DNA of 64,000 nt from Phytomonas francai (taxonomy: Eukaryota; Euglenozoa; Kinetoplastea; Trypanosomatida; Trypanosomatidae): positions 444,422 through 508,421 of the forward strand of contig MJCC01000005.1 of the NCBI GenBank assembly GCA_001766655.1, in the 5' to 3' direction. This document shows, one piece after another, positions 1-9,258 of the stretch (within the stretch, counting starts at the first letter, position 1; the number at the start of each line of letters is the position of its first letter). The notes under the pieces were generated by a model. The model saw nothing but the letters and a program-made list of their open reading frames with translations, was not told where the DNA came from and did no database searches. The position numbers and the translations under genes are program-made.

Positions 1-3000
1 ATATTAATTAATGACTATAGTTGCAGCGGCTAAGAAGCTTCTGCTGCTAATTCAAAGTATTACCTCATCTTTTCCTTGTTATACAAATGGGAGAAAAACC
101 AGACACACAGAAAGGTGCTAAATTTCATGGTTTACTGCTAGTTTTGATTTCCTTATGTGCCTAATTTTCGCATATCCCCAAGGCATTGTTAAGTCTTCAC
201 TTTCTTTCAAAAAAGCGTTACAGCTCAACGCTATAAAAACATAAAGAGCCTTCTATACATGCAATCACGCTCTCTCTCATACGCAGGTTTATGTGTATAC
301 ATAGTTTAATATTTGTGTACATAAGTCTTTCTTATTTTCCAGAAGGCACAGCACAAAGAATTATTTCACTTAAGTGGCGTCTTTTGCCATTTGTGATTCG
401 CTATGCTGATTGCGCGTCTTTGGTGTGATGCTATTCATTTTCTTATTTTTGTGTAATCAATTTGTGACAAGGGACCAGCGAACGATCAGAATAAAAAAAG
501 GCCAATACTATTTGAAAGTGAATAACATGAATTGTAATAAGCTAATTGAGGCATTTCTCATGGGACTCGAAGCTCATATGCTTCACTTTTATGGTTTGGC
601 AACATTAGATTCGTTTACTCATTTCCCTTTTACCAAACATATTAATCAGAATGGCTTATTATTTGGAGACTGAATATTCTATTTAAGCATTTAATTTGTG
701 AAAAAAACGCAGAAGTGTAATGTGTAAAACCCTCATTTCTTTAATTTAGATTCGCCTCCCTTCACTTTCGTTTAAAGGTTCCATTTCCTCTCGCCTCATG
801 TGCTGCTTTTTATGTATCACAACCTAATCCTGTTGTTTATTGTCTGAGGTAAAAAGGCCAGCTTAAAACTCGCAAATTGGAAAATGTTTAATTTGTTAGG
901 TTTAACAAAGAAAAAAAAGTTGATTTTCACATTCTGCTTTTCCCGCTATCCTATTAATAAAGGATGCATATGTATTAATAATGGTGAGGATGAGAAATCA
1001 GACTTCAAAGTCTCGCATTTTGGTCACAGGAATTCACTTTTTTTTTGCAAAAATACATGCGACCTTTCCTTACGGCACCTCTATCATTAATACTACTTCT
1101 ACCATGCACCTCCTGGTATATTATTTATAAGATAAAATTGGGAAGTATGAAGTGTGTTTGTCATTCACGTTTTTTTTGAAGTTACGGAGCACTCTACCTC
1201 ACTTTCCCTTTTCAGATTTGCTCTCTCCTTTCCGCGTATAGGCTATAGAATTATAATTTTAAAAAATGGAAACATCTTCACAGTTTGTATTTTCTCTTGA
1301 AGAAAGACAGTCAGCTACGAGAAACATGAACCCACTCTAACGACATTGTATGTATTTATGATTTGAGAAACGAAATAATTAAATTCAGGTGCCTCAATTT
1401 CTATTAATTCCACATCTTTTGTTCCAAGATCAACCAAAAATAAATAAATGAAAGTATTTAACATCCGCTGATCAGTGCTCGAAGTCGACAGTTATTCAAG
1501 TATGCGCATACGATTTTTTTCTTTTTTTTTAGTGTCGACGATTATACGAGGGTAACACCGAAGTTAGGCATCATTTGAAACCAAATTTTCTGTGAAGAGG
1601 AAAATACTTGTTTGTTTATGGGTTTGCCCCCCTCCTCTTTCCAGTTGGTAAAGTTCGTATTTTGACCGCGTTTGCTCTCATGTTTAACCACTTTCGCTGT
1701 CTTGAATTTGGGTTCCTGTATTGTTTTTTTTTTTCTCTGATCATGGCTAATCGAGTGGGGATGGCAGTGTATGGAATGGTTTCTATTCCACTTCATCAGA
1801 TTCTATTATTTTCGAATTGAAAGAAATTGTTTCTTACTGATGAAAAAGTGGAGCTAACGGGCGGAGATTGCTCTGCTTCCCTGATAAGCAATCCCTTAGA
1901 CTAAGATAGCCAGAGCGAAGATGCAAACGACACATTTGAGAGGATTCAATCCACACACCTATGGGTAAACAAAGGAATAATGCTATGGGATCAGCTAACG
2001 TAACTAACGCCAATAACACTGTATTTAAGGTTTAAAGCATAGTTATATTTTTGATTTTTTATAGGAACTACTTGGTCCCTCACTCCAGTAATATTTTCCA
2101 CCTTTGTCATTTCACGGGCAATGTTTTTTCCGCGTTTTGAAGCCATTTTTCTGTGAATGAAGGAGGGTATCTAGGTTGAACTAAATTTAGGCTATTACTG
2201 TATCTGTGGGAAAATTTTCGTGAAGAAACGATCCTTGAAGTACTCTGTGTTTTCAAAAATGTGAGTTCTTCGAAGCCTATCGTTGGCAAGGTCTGCGAGG
2301 TGTGCATAGTAATCAAAAGGCTGATGATTTCTGCATATATCAGGCTGTTTTTATTATTATAAGATGCTGTAGAAGATAATCCTGAGATGCAAATCTCTGT
2401 TCCTTTTTTCACTACGCCCCCACAAAAAAAATTAAACTTGCGTTGAGCGACCTTATCCTGTTCTTCAGAATGCTTAAACTTATGAAACATGAAAATAAAA
2501 TAACTTAGTTATTGTGATTCCTTTTTTCCCCCTTTAGTCGCTATGTAAGATTGTTTGGTTTTATTAATCCTCATTGTTCACTATGCGCCTCGAGGCAGGG
2601 ATCATAAAGCGAGGGAACGAAAAAAAATCGTCATTTTAGATGCTTAGTTATAAAAAATATATTTTAAAGAACCAAATCTATTTTTATGGCTATATTCTCT
2701 TTTTTGATGCCTTGGATTTAGCTTCTCCCTTTCTTGGTTCTAAAACTGGATAGTTTTTAAACTCCCATACGGTGATGCCTTTTTTAGTTGTTGTTGTTGT
2801 TTTTGGGGGGGTAGCTTTGTTTCAGTGGAGGGGAATATGTGGGATTAATGCATCCCTTTCAATATTAACAAATAGAGCATCTCTCTTTCCTAAGATAAAC
2901 TTATTATATATTCTTATATACTTTTCCCTTTGTTTCTTTACAATCGCACCTGTAAGGGTCTACATATTGTTCATTTTTGTTGATTTTATTTGAAGTCCTG

Positions 3001-3890
3001 CTGTCTCACGAAGACGTGTTCGATTTATTACATACTTGTATCTCTTAGTGGCAAAAGAACAAGTACAATAATTAATTTTTAGCTTTTTTAAATAATTCGA
3101 GGGTATTTGTTCCTGCTAACTCTCGGGGAAAACAATGATTTAACTTTAGGTAACTGTGAATTTGTTATTTTCCCTTCCATCATCTTCCATGGGTGCCTCC
3201 CTGTCACTAAACTGACAACTTTTTATAACACATTATTAACGAAGAAAATCGAAAAAATGTATATTTCTATTTACTATATGCTTCGATATCCTTTATTTTC
3301 ATTTCTGTAGAAACGTGTGGGCAAGCGGATGCCGTACACCTAGCTATTGGAGTTACTTTGCTAACTGTAGGCCTTTTTCCAGCGACGGGAAAACAATAAC
3401 GCTTATATAGCAACCAAATACTTCCCGTTCTGAATACTTTTAATTCTTTTCAGGCGAAACAGAATCGACCTTGGTTCAAATAAAAATTGGAAAATCGATT
3501 TTATTAAATAAGAAAAGGCTTTCTAAAAAAAAAGTACAGTAACGTTGATCAGGACTCAAAGTCAAAATAGCAAAAGTCATGGCTGTGTTCGAGCATCCCC
3601 TTCCTACTTTAGAGCACATTTCCGATAGTATTCTCAGAAATCAAATGGCTCTTTGTTTCTACAGGGCATACTGATTTTTAAAATATACTAATTGCTTTGC
3701 CCTTTGATCTTTTTCCTCTGCCCATGTGTCTGTTGTGTTGCTGAAGTTCTTTCCCATTATAAGCAATATTGAACAGAAATGTATTTTTTATATTTTATAT
3801 TTCCTTATTTCATGCATGTAATATATTATTTTTGACTCTTTCAGATATTTACTCGCATTTCTAGATGTTTCTTTATTAGAACCGGCTTTT
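1..3890. other. Long AT-rich region without a convincing gene
   Basis: No reading frame here shows a recognisable domain. The longest is 127 codons on the - strand (2107-2490), and its composition gives no reason to call it a gene. The sequence is AT-rich with many T and A runs, a TTG/TTT-rich stretch ending in seven Gs near 2781-2811, and no tRNA-like B box that I could find. At 3.9 kb it is far longer than most gaps in this window. It could be a long 3' flank, a strand-switch or transcription-unit end, or another chromosomal landmark. The sequence alone does not decide. Confidence 0.6.
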
Positions 3891-3986
3891 GTGGCTATCT
3901 CGATCGTCGTTGATCGTGCAAACCGCTCTGCCGATTCCTTTCTGTTCGACACCGCCGCTTACTTTGTTGTACTCTTTTTCATTTAC

Positions 3987-5336
3987 ATGGCCAGGTATTA
4001 TGCCGCGAAACCGCTACTTTCCGGGCGTCATTTTGGAACGCAGCATCTTCAACTTTTTTTTTACTCAAAGGTTTACCGGAGTAAGTTCATTGGTTATCAC
4101 CTCCTGCGCACGCGTACGCACAGCCCACTGCCCTTGTGGCATTCCGATTATCGAACGGGCGTGTCTTCTCCGAGCTCATCGGATCCACCGGCGGGATTTG
4201 CGAAAGCCGACGGAGGGCTACCGCGCGCGGAAAAGGACGAGACGCCGATGTCGGCGTACCTTTCCAGGGTTAGACGGGGTGGCCTCGATTTAGCCGGGCT
4301 CGAGGGCGGGAAATCGACTACGGGCGTGTTGGTCGTGCCGGTCTCTATCTTCCACGAAAACTACGCCTACGTGGTGATTAGCCTGCGAACGAAAAAGGTC
4401 CTCGCGGTCGATCCTGGCGATGCGATCGCTACTTTGCGGATGCTATCGTTGGTGGAAAAGGCGATCGGGATGGAGCTGGAGCTGACGGAGGTCCTCACCA
4501 CGCACTGGCATTCGGAGCACGCCGGTGGAAACAAGCAGGTTCTCGAGTTCGCCTCCGGTAGAGAGAAAAAGCCCATGATCGGAAATGGTGGAAATAGGAT
4601 TTCCCCAGCCTTACAAATTATAGCGCCTGGAAAGGACGCCGTTAGGTTTTGTACGAGAGCCGTAAAGGGGATGGACAAACTTTTATTAGCGGGTGGTGGG
4701 ATTCGTCTGGTGGTGTTGGATACCCTCGGGCATACCAAGGGCTCTGTCTCCTGCTTGGTAGGCGATGCGCATCCTGCCGAGGACCAGCCTCAGCGAACTG
4801 CTCTCTTCACCCGGGATAGTTTATTTTCTGGTAGGATGGGAATTATGTTGTAAACAACCTCCGTGGACCAGGTAAAACAAACGCGAGAGTGCTTTCTTTC
4901 GGAACCATTGCTACATCAGCATCCGACAAGGCAGCGGCTGGTTCCCGATGAGAATATTCTCATTTACACCGGCCACGAGTACACGGAGAAGTTGATTCGG
5001 CATACGCTAAAAATGATTAGTAAAGTGGCCTCTCGAAAGGGTTGCGGAGAGAGCTGTTGCCGTTATCAAGAAATGCTGAAAATGGCATTAAAAGAGGTTT
5101 CAAAACTGAGAGCACGCCCGCATAACGTGATCAGTGCTGCCAACGGGAGCGATCTAAAACTGGCAGCGCTTTCAAAATCTGCGATGCCTACCATTTTAGC
5201 GCTTGAAAAGCGAATCAATCCTCTGCTCACCGTAACTACGGCAAGTCTGGACGCTGCGGCTGGAGAAAATACTGAGTTCGAAACGAAAAAGTTGAAATTG
5301 GCGGTTTACTGCTCCATGGAGAGAATAGTTTGGTGA
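3987..5336 (+). pseudogene. Glyoxalase II-like (hydroxyacylglutathione hydrolase) gene with an in-frame stop
   Basis: The frame encodes a metallo-beta-lactamase-fold hydrolase of the glyoxalase II type, which hydrolyses S-lactoyl-thiol esters (trypanothione or glutathione adducts). Visible motifs are TTHWHSEHAGGN, LDTLGHTKGS, LFTRDSLFSG, and after the break YTGHEYT and a C-terminal INPLL. An in-frame TAA at 4851-4853 cuts the frame, and homology resumes in the same frame immediately after it. The TAA falls where the family has the Glu of the GRFFEGT segment, so one GAA-to-TAA change would explain it. The active site is also altered: the Asp of HxHxDH is Glu, and the Gly of FTGD is Arg. I use the ATG at 3987; the frame is open upstream to 3891 without another ATG, and an internal ATG lies at 4248. 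The first ~85 codons have no recognised domain and may be a targeting region or untranslated. Alternatives are a sequencing error or stop readthrough. Confidence 0.75.
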
Positions 5337-5607
5337 AATAAGGTTCTTCGGCGTGTGCGTAAGCATGTCAAGTTGGAGAAAAGTGGGAGAGCAATGACTT
5401 AGCCGTGCAATTGGAAGGCTTGGCGATGGGGCATGCCCTCTGTAGACAATCAGCGGAACACCTTCTCACGGCTTCTTTTCTGTCTTTAAATACCCTTTTC
5501 TTTCTCTTTTGCTAGTATTACGACTACTATCCTATTTTAATCATTTTATCAGAGCTGCCGCTTTTAGTGATGTCATAACTTTTCCTCCCTGCATACTTTT
5601 TTGTATG

Positions 5608-5654
5608 TTCTTGCTCCTTCCTCGCCCTCCCCAAACGACAAGCTTCTCTAATAG
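5608..5654 (+). promoter_or_regulatory. Candidate spliced-leader acceptor for CPSF73
   Basis: A pyrimidine-rich tract (about 5608-5633) is followed by AG at 5641-5642 and again at 5653-5654. No ATG occurs between these sites and the CPSF73 start at 5770. An earlier tract with AG at 5514-5515 is also possible, but it would leave an upstream ATG in the leader. The remainder of the 5337-5769 gap holds nothing else I can identify. Confidence 0.45.
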
Positions 5655-5769
5655 GTATTCCGAAACGTGGAAAGAGGTCTTTCTTTTTTGCGCATACACA
5701 CACATCCACAAATAGGTATAAAAGAGTCATTACATAAAAAGGATCCTCACGGCCGACAGGGGACTCTTC

Positions 5770-8082
5770 ATGTCGACGACGTTATTACGAGATCCGCAGC
5801 CCTCCTCCCTTCCGATGCCGACGGCGCTTCCCGCGGAGGAGGTCGAGGTGCTGCCGCTCGGCAGCGGCGGCGAGGTTGGTCGCTCCTGCGTTATTCTCCG
5901 CTATAAGGGCCGCTGTGTGATGCTCGACTGCGGGAACCACCCGGCGAAGAACGGGCTGGACTCCCTGCCCTTTTTTGACAGCATCCCCTGCGAGACGGTG
6001 GACTTGGTGCTCATTACGCACTTCCACCTCGACCACTGCGGCGCGCTGCCGTATTTTTGCAATCAAACGACTTTTAAAGGTCGTATTTTCATGACGAGCG
6101 CGACCAAGGCGTTTTACAAAATGGTCATGAACGACTTTTTGCGCGTGGGCGCCGGCGCGAACGACCTCGTCACGGGCGAGTCGCTGCAGAACACCATCGA
6201 GCGGATCGAAACGGTGGAGTACCACGAGGAGGTCACCGTGAGCGGGATTCGTTTTCAGCCCTTTAACGCGGGCCACGTGCTCGGGGCGGCGACCTTTATG
6301 ATCGACATCGCGGGAATGCGCGCGCTCTACACCGGGGACTTCTCGCGCGTCCCCGATCGTCACCTGCTGGGCGCCGAGATCCCGCCGTACTCGCCGGATA
6401 TCCTCATCTCCGAGAGCACGAACGGGATTCGCGAGCTGGAATCACGCGAGGAGCGCGAGCACATCTTCACCAAGAGCGTGCACGAGGTCGTCAGGCGCGG
6501 GGGGCGCTGCCTGGTCCCCGTCTTCGCCCTCGGCCGCGCGCAGGAGCTGCTGCTGATCCTGGAGGAGTACTGGGAGGCGCACAAGGAGCTGCAGGACATC
6601 CCGATCTACTACGCCTCCTCGCTCGCGCAGCGCTGTATGAAGCTCTACCTCACCTTCGTGAGCGCGATGAACGACCGGGTGAAGGAGCAGCACGCGAACC
6701 ACCGGAACCCCTTCGCGTTTAAGTTCATCCGCCCGCTCGTGGATACGAAGTCGTTTGAGGACAGCGGCCCCTGCGTGGTGCTCGCGTCGCCCGGGATGCT
6801 CCAGTCCGGGATCTCGCTCGAGCTCTTCGAGCGGTGGTGTGGGGATCGCCGGAATGGGGTCATCATCGCGGGGTACTGCGTGGACGGCACCATCGCGAAG
6901 GAGGTGCTCGCGAAGCCGCGCGAGATCACGAAGCCGAACGGCAAGGTCCTGCCGCTCGCGATGGGCACGATCGAGGCCGTCTCCTTTTCCGCCCACTCCG
7001 ATGGCCGCCAAACGCGGGATTTCATCCGGCTGCTGCCGAAGGTCCAGCACACCATTCTCGTCCACGGCAGCAGCAGCGCGATGCGGCAGCTGAAGAACAA
7101 ACTCACGCAGGACTTCGCGGACCGCGGGATGAAGGTCTACACCACCACGAACCAGGAGGCGATTCGCATCCCGTTCGTCATGGAGCGCAGCGCGAAGGTG
7201 ATGGGCAAACTCGCGAATACCGCGGCGCGGCCCGGGGACTTCGTGAGTGGGGTGATGCTGGTCTCCGGGCAGCACACGCGCAGCATCGTCCACCCTGACG
7301 ATATCCCGGTTTTGACCGATCTAAACGTCAGTCGTATTCAGCAGGCGATGGTGCTGCCCTTGCCGCGGTATCGCAGCCCCCTCGAGGTCCTCGAGACGCT
7401 CGAGCGCTACTTTGCGCAGAGCTATATGTTTGAGGAGGTCGAGCCGGTGCTCCAGTCCGCCGCGGAGGAGGAAGGGGATCCGACGATGATACAGGCCGCC
7501 GAGCGCACGAAATCGCGCGAGGAGGAAAAGCTGCGGCGCCCCTCCGGCTCGTCAAAGGCCGTTAAAATTTACGTCTCGCGGGAGGTTACTGTCGAAGTTG
7601 AGCGGGATGCGCAGGCGCGGACGGTGCTCACCATTTCCTGGATTACCAGTCACTGCAATGATCTCCTGGCGGACGTCACCTGCACCGCCCTCTCCAAGCT
7701 CGCCGGAAACGCGAACGATGAGGAGGACGAAAGCGATATCAACGGCGTGCTTTTGCCGGTGGATGTCTGCGGGCAGGATAAAATTTTCCGCGTGAAGTGC
7801 TTTCACCACATGATCTCACAGTTTTACCCCAGTGTTACCACGAATTTGATGACGGGGGCGTGTAATGTGGAGCTGGAGGATGGGCAGGTGGTGCAGATTA
7901 CGGATTGTATCGAGATGGAGCTGCAGGCGGGGAGTAAAAAGCAGATCGATTACGACTCTGTCGAGGTGGCCAAGCTCAAAGCGGTGCTCAAGCGGATTTA
8001 CCTTACCCTTTTCCCAATCCCTGCGGATGGGGGTTGGTGCGATTGCGGGATGATCCACGGAACAGAGCCGATTGATGAATAG
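5770..8082 (+). CDS. CPSF73: Cleavage and polyadenylation specificity factor CPSF73 (pre-mRNA 3'-end endonuclease)
   Basis: A 770-residue metallo-beta-lactamase/beta-CASP nuclease, the subunit that cuts pre-mRNA at the poly(A) site in the nucleus. In kinetoplastids this step is coupled to trans-splicing of the next gene. The signature HFHLDH is at residues 84-89, followed by YTGDFSR, a SEST segment, the beta-CASP region with CVVLASPGMLQSG, and FSAHSDGRQT. A separate C-terminal domain of roughly 200 residues matches the CPSF73/CPSF100 C-terminal region. The length is close to the family norm and all metal ligands I can check are present. The ATG at 5770 is the first of the frame and leaves only about 33 residues before the conserved core. 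The first three quarters of the gene are much more GC-rich than the end. Confidence 0.95.
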   Translation: MSTTLLRDPQPSSLPMPTALPAEEVEVLPLGSGGEVGRSCVILRYKGRCVMLDCGNHPAKNGLDSLPFFDSIPCETVDLVLITHFHLDHCGALPYFCNQTTFKGRIFMTSATKAFYKMVMNDFLRVGAGANDLVTGESLQNTIERIETVEYHEEVTVSGIRFQPFNAGHVLGAATFMIDIAGMRALYTGDFSRVPDRHLLGAEIPPYSPDILISESTNGIRELESREEREHIFTKSVHEVVRRGGRCLVPVFALGRAQELLLILEEYWEAHKELQDIPIYYASSLAQRCMKLYLTFVSAMNDRVKEQHANHRNPFAFKFIRPLVDTKSFEDSGPCVVLASPGMLQSGISLELFERWCGDRRNGVIIAGYCVDGTIAKEVLAKPREITKPNGKVLPLAMGTIEAVSFSAHSDGRQTRDFIRLLPKVQHTILVHGSSSAMRQLKNKLTQDFADRGMKVYTTTNQEAIRIPFVMERSAKVMGKLANTAARPGDFVSGVMLVSGQHTRSIVHPDDIPVLTDLNVSRIQQAMVLPLPRYRSPLEVLETLERYFAQSYMFEEVEPVLQSAAEEEGDPTMIQAAERTKSREEEKLRRPSGSSKAVKIYVSREVTVEVERDAQARTVLTISWITSHCNDLLADVTCTALSKLAGNANDEEDESDINGVLLPVDVCGQDKIFRVKCFHHMISQFYPSVTTNLMTGACNVELEDGQVVQITDCIEMELQAGSKKQIDYDSVEVAKLKAVLKRIYLTLFPIPADGGWCDCGMIHGTEPIDE

Positions 8083-9157
8083 CACAGGGAATCATTACGA
8101 TCCTGGCGGCGCTTCGTGATTAATGCGCGCGAGGCTGCCAATTTTTTTTTATGCGAAAAATAATAATATAAAACATCTCGACCAATGCCACTATTACACC
8201 ACCACCATCACCACTAAAAGCTATAGCATTGGCTGTTTTTTAATTTGGATGAAACGATACAATGACAGTATTCGGACATGTGTGTAACTTTTTTAAGAAA
8301 ATGTATCGCGGAAATGACAAATGGTGGGCAAGGGGGTACACAGGCTTGTGGAAAATGGAGGGCTATATTGCCTTAAATGGCAAGGGGAAAAAAACAAGAA
8401 GACTTTCCCCTTTTTTTCTAAAACTAGCCGCAGGCTACGTTTTATCGGAACGTCATCGATTCCTTTTCTCTCAGTGAAGAAGCCCCTCCCCTCCCCTTTT
8501 CCGAGATTAAATCAACCAACCAACTTCGCCCGCAACTTTACCTTTTTTTTGGACAACCTCGTTTCCTCTTCCTCATTGCATACTTGAGGAAGATGAAGGA
8601 ATGTGCATTTATAAAACAGGCGAAGGGGATACCGTTGGGATTGCACCTATTTGCAGTGTGGAGGAAGGATGGCGCTTATTCAAGCCATGCGATGTGGAAG
8701 CAGATTGGACTTAGAGCGTACTAAAAGGATTGTGCAGATGTTCCTCAACCTCGTGTCGTCGAATTGTAAAGTACTGAAAAGGTTTTGTGATAGTAAAATA
8801 AAACGATTAAACCCTTCTGTTACAATAGCTTGCGCTTTGTTTCCTTTAGACGTGCTTACAAACTTTGTACTGCTTATCAGCGATAAACCTTTTCACTCTA
8901 ATTTTGGCTGTCTAGCTTTTCCAAGTGCTCTTGCCTCTAATTTTAATTCTTTTTAAAAAAAAAAACGGTGATTATAGAAACCTTTTTGTTGTTGCTGTTG
9001 CTGTTGTTATTAAACGCGAGGCATTGATCATCCTTACAGCGTACAAAAGAAGGAACTCGTAGCCGTTTCGATCCTAAGTGCACGCGACTTCGATGAACGA
9101 TACACACACCCCTCTATCCTTACTGTGACAAGACTGATCTACTGAGCTCTATCGACA
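8083..9157. other. Intergenic region between CPSF73 and topoisomerase IB
   Basis: AT-rich flank with poly-T and poly-A runs, a CAC/CAT-rich stretch near 8195-8215 and a TTG/CTG-rich stretch near 8983-9008 that could serve as a polypyrimidine tract. A 95-codon ATG frame at 8669-8956 has no recognisable domain, and I do not call it. Confidence 0.6.
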
Positions 9158-9196
9158 TCCCCCTCTCTCTCTCTCGCGATATATACATATACATAG
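9158..9196 (+). promoter_or_regulatory. Candidate spliced-leader acceptor for topoisomerase IB
   Basis: A CT-repeat polypyrimidine tract at 9158-9175 is followed by the first AG at 9195-9196. The start codon at 9259 lies 63 bases further on with no ATG in between. This is typical trans-splice acceptor geometry. Confidence 0.55.
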
Positions 9197-9258
9197 CTAT
9201 TGATACACACCCGCACGCGTTCCCATTTTGCCTGACCCCGACCCCGTCCCCGCCGATA

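Noticed and set aside
428..673. 81-codon + strand frame with a hydrophobic start
   Set aside because: The Phe/Leu-rich start is typical of T-rich DNA; no domain or supporting signals.
2107..2490. 127-codon ATG frame on the - strand
   Set aside because: No recognisable domain, Ser/Lys/Phe-rich as expected of AT-rich non-coding DNA, and no - strand neighbour. It is kept only as a point to test under the left-end finding.
4851..4853. Reassigned stop codon (TAA as Glu) as an explanation of the glyoxalase break
   Set aside because: Some trypanosomatids do reassign stops, but no other conserved gene here has an in-frame stop, and several genes (for example PDCD2-like) end naturally at TAA. A nonsense mutation or sequencing error is simpler.
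8669..8956. 95-codon + strand frame between CPSF73 and topoisomerase IB
   Set aside because: No domain, no clear splice acceptor directly upstream, and composition like the surrounding spacer.
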